Assembly (NCBI GenBank): GCA_963666705.2
Contig: CAXXKO010000029.1
Location: 62,001-126,000 of the forward strand
Direction: 5' to 3'
DNA from: G963666705 sp963666705
GTDB taxonomy: Bacteria > Pseudomonadota > Alphaproteobacteria > CADEGL01
DNA length: 64,000 nucleotides
The position numbers were made by a program, and so were the translations under genes. The stretch's first letter is position 1, and every line of letters begins with the position of its first letter. This document shows, piece by piece, positions 18,007 to 25,530 of the stretch. A model generated the notes under the pieces. That model was not told the origin of the DNA and made no database searches. It was given only the letters and a program-made list of their open reading frames with translations.

Positions 18007-18360
18007 GTGGCCATGCCGGCCGACGCCAACGCCAACGGCGACATCTTCGGCGGCTGGGTGCTTGGCCAGATGGATATCTCCGGCGGCCTCGTGGCCAGCC
18101 AGCGCTGTCGCGGCCGCTGCGCGACGGTGGCCGTGGACGGCATGGAATTCCATCTGCCGGTCTATGTCGGCGACGTGTTCTGCGGCTATGCCGAGGTCAT
18201 GCGGGTGGGCCGCACCTCCATGGCCATCCGCGTCGAGGCCTGGGCCATCCGGCGCATGACCCGGGAGCACGTGAAGGTGACCGAGGGCACTTTCACCTTC
18301 GTCGCCATCGACGAGAACCGCCGCCCCCGCCCCGTCGACCAGGAGCCCGCGGCGGTGTGA
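18007..18360 (+). CDS. YciA-like acyl-CoA thioesterase (start uncertain)
   Basis: The segment VAMPADANANGDIFGGWVLGQMDISGG is the signature of hot-dog acyl-CoA thioesterases of the YciA type (the Asp of NGDIFGGW is the family active-site residue). These enzymes hydrolyse short and medium acyl-CoAs. The first usual start codon in frame is the GTG at 18007, giving 117 residues. However, homology-like sequence (AQPRGELAIRT) continues upstream in frame to at least 17968, as in E. coli YciA (VPQGDLVLRT), with no ATG, GTG or TTG before the in-frame stop at 17899. Either a non-standard start (such as the ATA at 17962 or ATT at 17905) is used, or the start codon has mutated. See the separate finding. 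Confidence 0.82.
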   Translation: MAMPADANANGDIFGGWVLGQMDISGGLVASQRCRGRCATVAVDGMEFHLPVYVGDVFCGYAEVMRVGRTSMAIRVEAWAIRRMTREHVKVTEGTFTFVAIDENRRPRPVDQEPAAV

Positions 18361-18365
18361 GGCGA

Positions 18366-18405
18366 TTGAAATGGGCGGCAAGAATGTTATAATGTATGTT
18401 ATAAC
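18366..18405 (+). promoter_or_regulatory. Promoter and palindromic operator of the AbrB-Doc operon
   Basis: TTGAAA at 18366-18371 and TATAAT at 18388-18393 are separated by 16 bp, a near-consensus sigma-70 promoter. The -10 element lies inside GTTATAATGTATGTTATAAC (18386-18405), whose 7-bp arms GTTATAA and TTATAAC are perfect inverted repeats. A palindrome overlapping the -10 box directly upstream of an antitoxin gene is the classic arrangement for autoregulation by the antitoxin or the toxin-antitoxin complex. Confidence 0.75.
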
Positions 18406-18438
18406 ACTGATGGGGATGTGTAACCGAGGACGTCAGCC

Positions 18439-18663
18439 ATGCACATTGTAAAGATCACGACCATCGGCAATTCCGCGGGCATTGTTCTGCCGCGAGAAAT
18501 CATGGTCCGCATGAAGGTGCGAAAGGGTGATGTTTTGATTTTAACGGAGGCGGATGGCGGATATCAGGTGACGCCGTACGATCCGGCGTTCGCGCGCCAG
18601 GTCGAGGCCGCCGAGGAAGGCATGCGCCGGTATCGGAACGCATTGCGAGAGCTGGCGAAATGA
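18439..18663 (+). CDS. AbrB/MazE-type antitoxin of a Doc module
   Basis: 74 residues starting MHIVKITTIGNSAGIVLPREIMVRM, the swapped-hairpin AbrB/SpoVT DNA-binding domain (residues 1-45), followed by a helical tail (AFARQVEAAEEGMRRYRNALRELAK) expected to wrap the toxin. A GAGGA ribosome-binding sequence precedes the ATG. The toxin gene follows after 9 bp. Antitoxins of this type bind their own promoter and neutralise a Doc-type Fic kinase that phosphorylates EF-Tu. The palindrome at 18386-18405 is the likely operator. Confidence 0.9.
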   Translation: MHIVKITTIGNSAGIVLPREIMVRMKVRKGDVLILTEADGGYQVTPYDPAFARQVEAAEEGMRRYRNALRELAK

Positions 18664-18672
18664 TACTTCGGT

Positions 18673-19074
18673 ATGGCTGCCACGTCGGAGCCTGAATGGT
18701 TGGACGTTGAGGTGGTGATCGCGTTTCACGCCATGACGCTGGCCGAGCATGGTGGCGCGGCTGGTATCCGAGACGATCATGGGCTGCGCTCGGCGCTCGC
18801 CCGGCCGCGGCAGCTGTTGGCCGACGGTGATCCCGATCTGTTCGATCTGGCGGCGGCATACGCTTCGGGAATTGTCCGCAACCATCCTTTTGTCGATGGC
18901 AACAAGCGGGCTGCCTTCATCGCGGCCTACACGTTTCTCCGCGTCAACGGCCTGGAGGTACGGCTTGCGGAGATCGAGGTCGTGGGCTTGATGCTTGATT
19001 TGGCGGCTGGTCGGTTATCGGAGCCGGCGTTCGCCGAATCGCTGCGCGCGCAATCGGTGCGGGAAGTAAAATGA
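18673..19074 (+). CDS. doc: Doc-type Fic-fold toxin (death on curing family)
   Basis: 133 residues with the Doc/Fic core motif HPFVDGNKR at residues 71-79 (H-x-F-x-D/N-G-N-K-R) and the preceding helix LFDLAAAYASGIVRN, all characteristic of Doc. Phage P1 Doc is a kinase that phosphorylates EF-Tu Thr382 and stops translation. All catalytic motif residues are intact, so the toxin looks active. The gene ends with an ATGA overlap onto a third open frame encoding an exported protein, which is interrupted by an IS481 element 81 bp in. Confidence 0.9.
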   Translation: MAATSEPEWLDVEVVIAFHAMTLAEHGGAAGIRDDHGLRSALARPRQLLADGDPDLFDLAAAYASGIVRNHPFVDGNKRAAFIAAYTFLRVNGLEVRLAEIEVVGLMLDLAAGRLSEPAFAESLRAQSVREVK

Positions 19075-19151
19075 GAGTGTTTTCGCGGTACGTCTGGCGC
19101 TCGGCTTTTCTTGTCGCCTCGGTCCTCTTCGGCGCCCCTGCCCTCGCGGGC

Positions 19152-20532
19152 TGTACAGACCGGAGACATAGCTGACAGGTGTTCGGAGACATGGTTGACA
19201 CTTTCCCGGTCCCTGGCGGATTGGGGAAGGATTGGATCATGGTCTGGCGGGAGCGGTTGGTGATGGATTTGCGAGAGGAGTTTGTGGGTCTGGCGGGAAG
19301 CGCGGGGGCGAACCGGCGTGAGCTGTGCCGTCGGTTCGGGATCAGCGCCCAGACCGGCTACAAATGGCTGCGGCGGCACGCGGCCGAGGGGCGGGAGGGC
19401 TTGGCCGACCGCTCGCGGCGGCCGCGGACGAGCCCGGGGCGTGTGGCGCCGGTGCTCGAGGCGGCGGTGCTCGCGGTGCGGGCCGACAGCAACCAGGCGT
19501 GGGGCGGCCGCAAGATCCGGCGGCGGCTCCAGGACTTCGGCCACGCGGCGGTGCCGAGCGCCAGTACGATCACCGAGATCCTGCGCCGCCACGACAAGCT
19601 GGACGCGGCGGCGGCCGGGCCGGCGCGCTGGTGCCGGTTCGAGCGCGCCGGCCCGAACGAGCTGTGGCAGATGGACTTCAAGGGCCACTTCGCGACCGTG
19701 GCCGGGCGCTGCCATCCCTTGACGGTGCTCGACGACCACGCGCGCTACGCGCTCGGGCTCGCCGCCTGCGCCGACGAGCGCGCGGAGACGGTGCGCGAGC
19801 GGCTGAGCGCCATCTTCCGGCGCTACGGGCTGCCCGAGGCGATGCTGATGGACAACGGCGCGCCGTGGGGCGACGCCGGCGGCCAGCCCTACACCGTGCT
19901 CACCGTGTGGCTGATGCGGCTCGGCATCCGCATCGCCCACTGCCGCCCCTACCATCCCCAGACCCAAGGCAAGGACGAGCGCTTCCACCGCACATTGGCG
20001 GCCGAGGTCCTGGCCGGGCGCCGCTTCGCCGATCTCGGCGAGTGCCAGGGCGCATTCTCGCGCTGGCGCCACGTCTACAACCACCAGCGCCCGCACGAGG
20101 CCCTCGATCTCGACGTGCCGGCGCGCCGCTACCGCCCCAGCGCGGTCGCCTTCCCGGAGACGCCGCCCGAGATCGCATACGGTCCCGGCGATAGGGTGCG
20201 CAAGGTCCAGAGCGGCGGCATGGTCAGCTTCCAGGGCCGCCAGTTCCGCATCTCCAAGGCGTTCAAGGGACAGCCCATCGCCCTGCGCCCGAGCGCCGTC
20301 GACGGCGTGTTCACGGTGCGCTTCGGCGCCAACACCATCGCCCATATCGACTTCCGAAAAGCGCCCGCCGAGACACGAGCCGCCTGTGGATTTGATGGAT
20401 ATCGCTGGCGCGATACCCACAACCCCACAGGCACAACAACCGCAAAACAGGATTGATCTGGTATTGAAGTGCAGCATCCGAGGTGTCAACCATGTCCCCG
20501 AACACCCGTCAACCATGTCCCCGGTCTATACA
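19152..20532 (+). mobile_element. IS481-family insertion sequence, 1381 bp
   Basis: The left end starts TGTACAGACCGGAGACATAG and the inverted right end TGTATAGACCGGGGACATGG; the two ends stay alike for 49 bp with a few mismatches. The element is flanked by a perfect 5-bp duplication CGGGC (19147-19151 and 20533-20537). It contains one transposase gene. Both ends and the transposase look intact, so it may still be active and is probably a recent arrival. Confidence 0.93.
19239..20456 (+). CDS. IS481-family transposase
   Basis: 405 residues from the ATG at 19239. The N-terminus is a helix-turn-helix (RRELCRRFGISAQTGYKWLRRH). The rve/DDE catalytic domain has the first Asp in LWQMDFKGHF, the second in EAMLMDNGAPWG and the Glu in HPQTQGKDERFHRTL. 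A C-terminal domain follows. The frame is uninterrupted. Upstream in-frame starts inside the terminal repeat are less likely. Confidence 0.92.
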   Translation: MVWRERLVMDLREEFVGLAGSAGANRRELCRRFGISAQTGYKWLRRHAAEGREGLADRSRRPRTSPGRVAPVLEAAVLAVRADSNQAWGGRKIRRRLQDFGHAAVPSASTITEILRRHDKLDAAAAGPARWCRFERAGPNELWQMDFKGHFATVAGRCHPLTVLDDHARYALGLAACADERAETVRERLSAIFRRYGLPEAMLMDNGAPWGDAGGQPYTVLTVWLMRLGIRIAHCRPYHPQTQGKDERFHRTLAAEVLAGRRFADLGECQGAFSRWRHVYNHQRPHEALDLDVPARRYRPSAVAFPETPPEIAYGPGDRVRKVQSGGMVSFQGRQFRISKAFKGQPIALRPSAVDGVFTVRFGANTIAHIDFRKAPAETRAACGFDGYRWRDTHNPTGTTTAKQD

Positions 20533-20868
20533 CGGGCGAGGCGGACGTGCTCGAGGTCGAGGCGCGGCCGTCGGCGGACGGCACCTACCGCCTCGCGGTC
20601 ACCGTGCGCCACTCGGACGAGGGGTGGGAGCATTACGCCGACCGGTGGGAGGTGCTGGCCCCCGACGGCACGGTGCTGGGCGCCCGGGTGCTCTTGCACC
20701 CCCATGTGGGCGAACAGCCCTTCACCCGGAGCCTTGGCGGCGTCGCCGTTCCCGCGGGGGTTTCGCGGGTGGTGGTTCGCGCGCATGATGGCGTCCACGG
20801 GCTCGGCGGCGCCGAGGTTACCGTCGAGTTCGCGGAGTGATCCACCGCGAGGAGAGGGGGAGGGCGCC

Positions 20869-21252
20869 ATGCTCATCAGGACCAGGGACGAGATCAGCGG
20901 CACCGATTGCGAGCTCGACAACGAGTACTTTCACAGCTTCCGCCTCCTGTACAAGGCGGACGCCATGGGCTTCTCCATGACCGACACCTATGTCCGGCCC
21001 GGTCCCGGCAAGACGCTGTGGTACAAGAACCATCTCGAGGCCTGCTACTGTGTCGAAGGCGAGGGCACAGTCGAGAACCTAGCCACGGGCGAGGTGCACA
21101 GGCTCGTGTCGGGCAGCCTCTATTGCCTCGACAAGCACGACCGGCATCACATCAAGACCGAGACCGGGATGCGTCTCATCTGCACCTTCAATCCGCCTCT
21201 CGCCGGCGACGAGCGCCACGACGCGGACGGCTCCTTCGGCCCGCCGACGTGA
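20869..21252 (+). CDS. Ectoine synthase-like cupin protein (EctC family), copy 1
   Basis: 127 residues, ATG at 20869 with a GGAGAGGGGGAGG ribosome-binding region. The sequence has the EctC pattern: MLIRTRDEI, TLWYKNHLEACYCVEGEGTVENLATGEVH, and LYCLDKHDRHHI. In EctC the Glu in the EACYC region, the Tyr and the His of DKHDRH bind iron and substrate, and all are visible. EctC closes N-gamma-acetyl-diaminobutyrate to ectoine. No ectA or ectB is in the window, so this is an orphan and may use an imported precursor or act in reverse. A second copy follows 59 bp later. Confidence 0.87.
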   Translation: MLIRTRDEISGTDCELDNEYFHSFRLLYKADAMGFSMTDTYVRPGPGKTLWYKNHLEACYCVEGEGTVENLATGEVHRLVSGSLYCLDKHDRHHIKTETGMRLICTFNPPLAGDERHDADGSFGPPT

Positions 21253-21311
21253 ATGGCCGGTCGGCTCTCGCCGGCTGATGGGCGGAAAGACGAAACCGAG
21301 GAGGACCGGGG

Positions 21312-21701
21312 ATGATATACAAGACCTACGACGAATTGGCGGGCACCAAGGGCGAGACGGTGCTGGTGGGCGGGCTGGCGGTCACCCGCCGCTTCCTCCT
21401 CGCGGCGGACGGGGTCGGGTTCACCCTCTCCGACATCCGCGTCGAGGCGGGCCAGGTCGCCACGCTCTGGTACAAGAACCACATCGAGGCCAACTACGTC
21501 ATAGAGGGCGAAGGCACGCTCGTGGAGCTCGACACCGGCACCGAGCGCCCCCTCGCGCCCGGGGTCATGTACTGCCTCGACAAGCATGACCGCCACCGCG
21601 TCATCGCCAAGACGGACATGCGCCTCATCTGCGTCTTCAACCCGCCCCTGGTGGGCGGGGAATCCCATGACGCCGACGGCGCCTACGCGGCGGCCGTATA
21701 G
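21312..21701 (+). CDS. Ectoine synthase-like cupin protein (EctC family), copy 2
   Basis: 129 residues starting MIYKTYDELAGTKGETVLVG. The core LWYKNHIEANYVIEGEGTLVELDTGTE and MYCLDKHDRHRV aligns with copy 1, but the catalytic-region ACYCV is ANYVI and the N-terminal third is quite different. The divergence suggests two old paralogues rather than a recent duplication, so they may form a heteromer or act on different substrates. Same strand and spacing as a two-gene operon. No ectABD genes nearby. Confidence 0.85.
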   Translation: MIYKTYDELAGTKGETVLVGGLAVTRRFLLAADGVGFTLSDIRVEAGQVATLWYKNHIEANYVIEGEGTLVELDTGTERPLAPGVMYCLDKHDRHRVIAKTDMRLICVFNPPLVGGESHDADGAYAAAV

Positions 21702-21791
21702 GGCCGCGCGCGGGGGCGCTCAACCGCCTTGCCAACAGGGGATTTCGGGCCGATCATGGCGCTCGGGCTCATGTGATCCGGAGGAACAGCA

Positions 21792-22694
21792 GTGTCCATG
21801 CGCGCGGTCGCGACGGCGCGCGGACTCGTGGAGCGCGATGACGCGGAGGCACCCGTCGCACCCAAGGAACCCAAGGGCCACGTCATTGTGGTCAGCAGCC
21901 AGAAGGGTGGCACCGGAAAATCCACGATCGCGATTCACCTCGCGGTCTCGCTGCTCCGGTGACCTTCCTCGGTCCACACCATCGACCTCGACAGCGAGCA
22001 GGGCAGCCTGACCCGTTACGTCGAGAACCGGCGCGCCTACGCGGCGCGCACCGGCGCCGACTTGCCCATCCCGCGCCACGTGGCCATCAGCCCGAGCGTG
22101 CTGAAGGACCGCGACGCGGCGCGGGCCGACGAGCTCGAGCGCCTGGGCGCCGTCGTCGCGCACGCCGCGGCGGCGCACGACTTCGTGGTGGTGGACACGG
22201 CCGGCAGCGCGGCCTTCCTCGCCCGCGTCGCCCACGAGTTCGCGGATACGATCGTCACGCCCCTCAACGACAGCCTGCTCGACCTCGATATCCTCGCCCT
22301 GGTCGATCCCGAGACGCGCCGGGTCGTCCGCGGGAGCGCCTATACCGGGCTCGTCATCGACGCCATCGCCAACCGGCGCGCGCGCGGCCAGGGGGAGACG
22401 GCCTGGATTGTGGTGCGCAACCGCCTCACCATGCTCGACAGCCGCAACAAGCGCCAGATGCTGGAGCTGGTCGAGCTGCTGTCGCGGGAGATGGGATTCC
22501 GGATCGCCGCCGGGATCGGCGAGCGGGTCGTCTTCCGCGAGTTGTTCCTCGATGGGCTGACACTTCTCGATTTGCGGGACGCGGACGCCGGGGTGTCGCT
22601 CAATATGTCCCACCTGGCCGCGCGGCAGGAGTTCGCGCTCCTCCTCGAAGCCCTCGACTTGCCGCGCCGGTCCGCGCCCGCGCGCACGGGCTGA
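21792..22694 (+). pseudogene. mipZ: MipZ-like ParA-type ATPase with in-frame TGA
   Basis: The frame starts at GTG 21792 (or ATG 21798). It has the deviant Walker A SSQKGGTGKSTIAIHLAVSL, reaches a TGA at 21960-21962 (codon 57), and continues in the same frame with HTIDLDSEQGSLTRYVENR, HDFVVVDTAGS, FADTIVTPLNDSLLDLD, WIVVRNRL and FGRELF-like VFRELFLDGLTLLDL. These are all MipZ features. MipZ forms a polar gradient that keeps FtsZ at mid-cell. The spacing across the stop equals that of intact homologues, so a single substitution is enough to explain it. Either this copy is dead (and another exists), or this is a sequence error. Confidence 0.88.
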
Positions 22695-22720
22695 GGGGGC
22701 CTGGAATTCTAATTGCATTC

Positions 22721-23296
22721 ATGATCGTCGCCTTCGGGCTCGGCTACGGCCTCGGGTTCGCGCTGCGCGCTGGCCTTTCGCGCCTGCGCCGAGTCCACAT
22801 GCGCCGGCGCTTCGCGCGGCACGGGCAACGTGCGGCGAGGCCGGCCGATCTGAAGGCTGACGCGGCCGGAAACGCGGGCGGGCCCGGCCATCGGCCCGCG
22901 GACACGGGCAGGGCGGAAGAGGCCAGCCGTCTCGGCGCGCGGCTCGAGGCGACCCTTGCGGCCAATTCCCTCATCTGGGTCGACATCCACGAGGGCGGTG
23001 GCGCTCGCTCGAACGGGACCCTGGTCGGCTCCTTCCAACCCGAGCTCACCGATGGCTTGGGCCTGCGCCTCGTCCGCACGGACGGGAGCGCTTTCGCCGT
23101 GTGGGACTTGCGCGACTTCGATCTGTCCCTCGCGGACAGTGATATCTTCGGCCGCCACGTCGTTTTGACCGGCCGAGACGGGGCGGCATATTCGTTACCC
23201 GCGCTCCCCCATGAGGATGCGGAGCGGTTGCTGGGCATCCTGACCGAGGCGCGCGAGTCTGCTTCCGCCGGCCCACCGGTTGTTGGTAAAGAGTAG
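22721..23296 (+). CDS. Hypothetical protein with N-terminal membrane helix, 191 aa
   Basis: ATG at 22721 gives MIVAFGLGYGLGFALRAGLSRLRRVHMRRR, one membrane helix followed by a strongly basic stretch, then a low-complexity linker (AARPADLKADAAGNAGGPGHR). From about residue 75 comes a soluble domain with the segments ANSLIWVDIHEGG, GLGLRLVRTDGSAFAVWDLRDFDLSLAD and YSLPALPHEDAERLLGIL. I do not recognise the domain. The gene follows the mipZ pseudogene by 26 bp and precedes a 36-aa membrane peptide by 7 bp. The N-terminus is uncertain because no good ribosome-binding site lies at the right distance. Confidence 0.55.
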   Translation: MIVAFGLGYGLGFALRAGLSRLRRVHMRRRFARHGQRAARPADLKADAAGNAGGPGHRPADTGRAEEASRLGARLEATLAANSLIWVDIHEGGGARSNGTLVGSFQPELTDGLGLRLVRTDGSAFAVWDLRDFDLSLADSDIFGRHVVLTGRDGAAYSLPALPHEDAERLLGILTEARESASAGPPVVGKE

Positions 23297-23303
23297 GCTG
23301 GCC

Positions 23304-23414
23304 ATGGCGGACATCAATTTCCTCTACCTCACGATCGGCGTTTTCGTCCTCGGTCTCATTGCCGGTTACGCGCACCGTGCGCTGATCTCCCGTCGCCGCC
23401 GCCGAATGAGCTAG
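23304..23414 (+). CDS. Small single-pass membrane protein, 36 aa
   Basis: ATG 23304 to TAG 23412-23414 encodes MADINFLYLTIGVFVLGLIA then GYAHRALISRRRRRMS: one hydrophobic helix (residues 6-22) and a polyarginine cytosolic tail, a positive-inside arrangement. It begins 7 bp after the hypothetical membrane gene. The stop codon lies within the CTAG that borders both the IS1182 element and, before that insertion, the 270-bp fold-back element. No function can be assigned. Confidence 0.5.
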   Translation: MADINFLYLTIGVFVLGLIAGYAHRALISRRRRRMS

Positions 23415-25180
23415 GAGCCTGTCCGAGAATTCGGATTTGGCTCGACGTGGGTATCGGAGTGTGATTCGTTAAACGGCATGAGCAAAACCTTTCGAGCTTG
23501 GGACGTGGATCAGGTCTGGCTGTTGCCGGCTTCGGTCCATGACTTCGTGCCGGCGGGACACGCGGCGCACCTGGTGCGGGATGCGGTGCGCGAGAGCCTG
23601 GACCTGTCGGCGATCTTTGCGGCCTATGGCGAGGCGCGCGGCCAGCCGCCCTACCACCCGGTGATGATGGTGGCGCTGTTGCTGTACGCCTACAGCGTCG
23701 GCGTCTATTCGTCGCGCCGCATCGCCAGGGGGTGTGAGGAGCGCGTCGACTTCATGGCGGTGACGGGGATGCAGCGGCCCGACTTCCGCACCATCTCGGA
23801 TTTCCGCAAGCGCCATCTCGCGGCGCTGTCGGGGCTGTTCGCGCAGGTGCTGGCCCTGTGCCGCCGGGCGGGGCTGGTCAAGCTCGGCCATGTGGCGCTG
23901 GACGGCACCAAGATCAAGGCCAACGCCTCCAAGCACAAGGCGATGTCTTACGCCCGCATGGTCAGGGCGGAGGCCGGGCTCGAGGCGGTGGTCGAGAGCT
24001 GGCTCGATCGGGCGGCGGCGGCCGATGCGGCGGAGGACGAGGCGTTGGGGGTCGCGGCGCGGGGCGACGAGATGCCGGCCTGGGTCGCCGACAAGGCCAA
24101 GCGTCTGGCCAAGATCGCCGAGAGGTCGCGAGGCCAAGGCCGCCCTGGAGGCCGAGGCGCGGGACGCGGCCGCGCGCGCCGCCCAGACGCGGGCGCCGAA
24201 GCGCCCGGGACCCAAGCCCAAGCCGCCGGCGGATGTGCCGGCGGACAAGGCGCAGCGCAACTTCACCGACCCCGAGAGCCGCATCCTCAAGACCAAGGAC
24301 GGCTTCATCCAGGGCTATAATGCCCAGGCCGCGGTCGATGCCAAACGCCAGATCATCGTCGCCCACGCCCTGACCGATTCGCGAGGCCAAGGCCGCCCTG
24401 GAGGCCGAGGCGCGGGACGCGGCCGCGCGCGCCGCCCAGACGCGGGCGCCGAAGCGCCCGGGACCCAAGCCCAAGCCGCCGGCGGATGTGCCGGCGGACA
24501 AGGCGCAGCGACTTCACCGACCCCGAGGGCATCCTCAAGACCAAGGACGGCTTCATCCAGCTATAATGCCCAGGCCGCGGTCGATGCCAAACCCCGACGC
24601 CCTGACCGATTCGACCAGCGACCAGGGCCAGCTCGAACCCCTGATCGACGCCATCGAAGCCAACCTCGGGCGGCGTCCCAGGGAGATATCGGCGGACGCC
24701 GGCTACTGCTCGAAGGCGAACCTGGAGGCCGCCGATAGGCGGGGCATCAAGCCCTACATCGCGACCGGGCGGCAAAAGCACGGCCAAGCCGCCGCCGTGG
24801 GCCCGCGCGCCGCGCCGCCCGGCGGCCGGGTCGCGGCCATGGCGGCCACCCTCAGGCGCGCCGGGCGCCGCAGCCGCTACCGCCTGCGCAAGCAGACCGT
24901 CGAGCCGGTGTTCGGCCAGATCAAGCAGGCCCGGGGCTTCCGTCAGTTCCTGCTGCGCGGCCGTGAGAAGGTCACATGCGAATGGGCGATGATCTGCACC
25001 GCCCACAACCTGGCCAAGCTCGCCGTCGCCCAAGCGCCATGAGACGCCGAGACCAATCATGCCTCTCGCCGCGCCAAGCCCCTGAAGGCAACCACCCATG
25101 AGCCAAACCACCAAAATCACGACAAGACCACTCGCCATCACCCCAATGCTTGCCAACAACATCAAATCTCGGACAGGCTC
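23415..25180 (+). mobile_element. IS1182-family insertion sequence (internally duplicated)
   Basis: Terminal inverted repeats begin GAGCCTGTCCGAGA (23415-23428) and match the inverse at 25167-25180. The element is flanked by CTAG on both sides (23411-23414 and 25181-25184), which reads as a 4-bp target duplication. The transposase frame is broken and contains a direct duplication of about 253 bp, so this copy cannot move by itself. Confidence 0.88.
23478..25042 (+). pseudogene. IS1182-family transposase, frameshifted and partly duplicated
   Basis: The N-terminal 215 residues are normal: MSKTFRAWDVDQVWLLPASV, the DUF772 helical domain (HPVMMVALLLYAYSVGVYSSR) and the first catalytic Asp in GHVALDGTKIKANAS. 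After KIAER an extra T (near 24126) shifts the frame. A block starting at 24126 is repeated from 24379 (offset 253 bp), the second copy having small internal losses. The C-terminal part (ISADAGYCSKANLEAAD, YRLRKQTVEPVFGQIKQARGF) reads on to 25042. Three frame changes are needed to rejoin it. Confidence 0.85.
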
Positions 25181-25450
25181 CTAGTACCCACTTTCATAAT
25201 TCCGTGTGCCATACGATCGCTTTTCCCGTCTCCTCGGTAGGAGGGGGTGCGCCGGCGATGCCGGGGCATCGTCAAGCATCCCCGACACCCCGAGGGGGCG
25301 GGAAAAGCGACCCGCGGGGCGGCGCCCCGAGGCCTCCGGACGTCGTCGCGCGCCGCTTGTGATGCCCCGGCATCACGGCGCGCCACCCTCCTAGCCGGGA
25401 ACCTCGGGGCGCCGTCGTATGGCACACGGAATTATGAAAGTGGGTACTAG
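25181..25450. mobile_element. 270-bp three-armed fold-back element (MITE-like), copy A
   Basis: The ends are a 36-bp perfect inverted repeat starting CTAGTACCCACTTTCATAAT. Between them lie two separate hairpins: arm 1 at 25217-25310 (TCGCTTTTCCCG pairing with CGGGAAAAGCGA, tip GATGCC-GG-GGCATC at 25257-25270) and arm 2 at 25321-25413 (GGCGCCCCGAGG pairing with CCTCGGGGCGCC, tip GATGCC-CC-GGCATC). Single-stranded DNA or RNA would fold into a T- or Y-shape. It has no coding capacity. A second copy of identical length lies inverted at 36608-36877. It is probably moved by a transposase encoded elsewhere. Confidence 0.88.
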
Positions 25451-25530
25451 CGATGCCCGGGTGGCTGGACGCGGGAGGGGCGGGCACCTAAGTTTGCGCC
25501 GGCGGCATCTGCATCGAAGCGGGAGGCGAA

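Larger units (their letters stand above)
19071..20840 (+). pseudogene. Small exported protein gene split by IS481
   Basis: The 5' part (19071-19151) encodes MRVFSRYVWRSAFLVASVLF and then GAPALAG, a clear signal peptide. The 3' part (20538-20840) encodes GEADVLEVEARPSADGTYRL (with its first Gly codon in the duplicated target) through to EFAE and a stop. Removing the element and one copy of the CGGGC target duplication restores a single 127-residue frame. The mature domain (VRHSDEGWEHYADRWEVLAPDG, LHPHVGEQPF, RAHDGVHGLGG) resembles small conserved periplasmic proteins of alphaproteobacteria whose function I do not know. The ATG overlaps the doc stop (ATGA), so it was the third gene of the toxin-antitoxin operon. 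Confidence 0.85.

Noticed and set aside
21960..21962. TGA in mipZ as a selenocysteine codon
   Set aside because: The position is a surface turn after the first helix, not a redox site, and no selenocysteine insertion hairpin or sel gene is visible. Mutation or sequence error is simpler.
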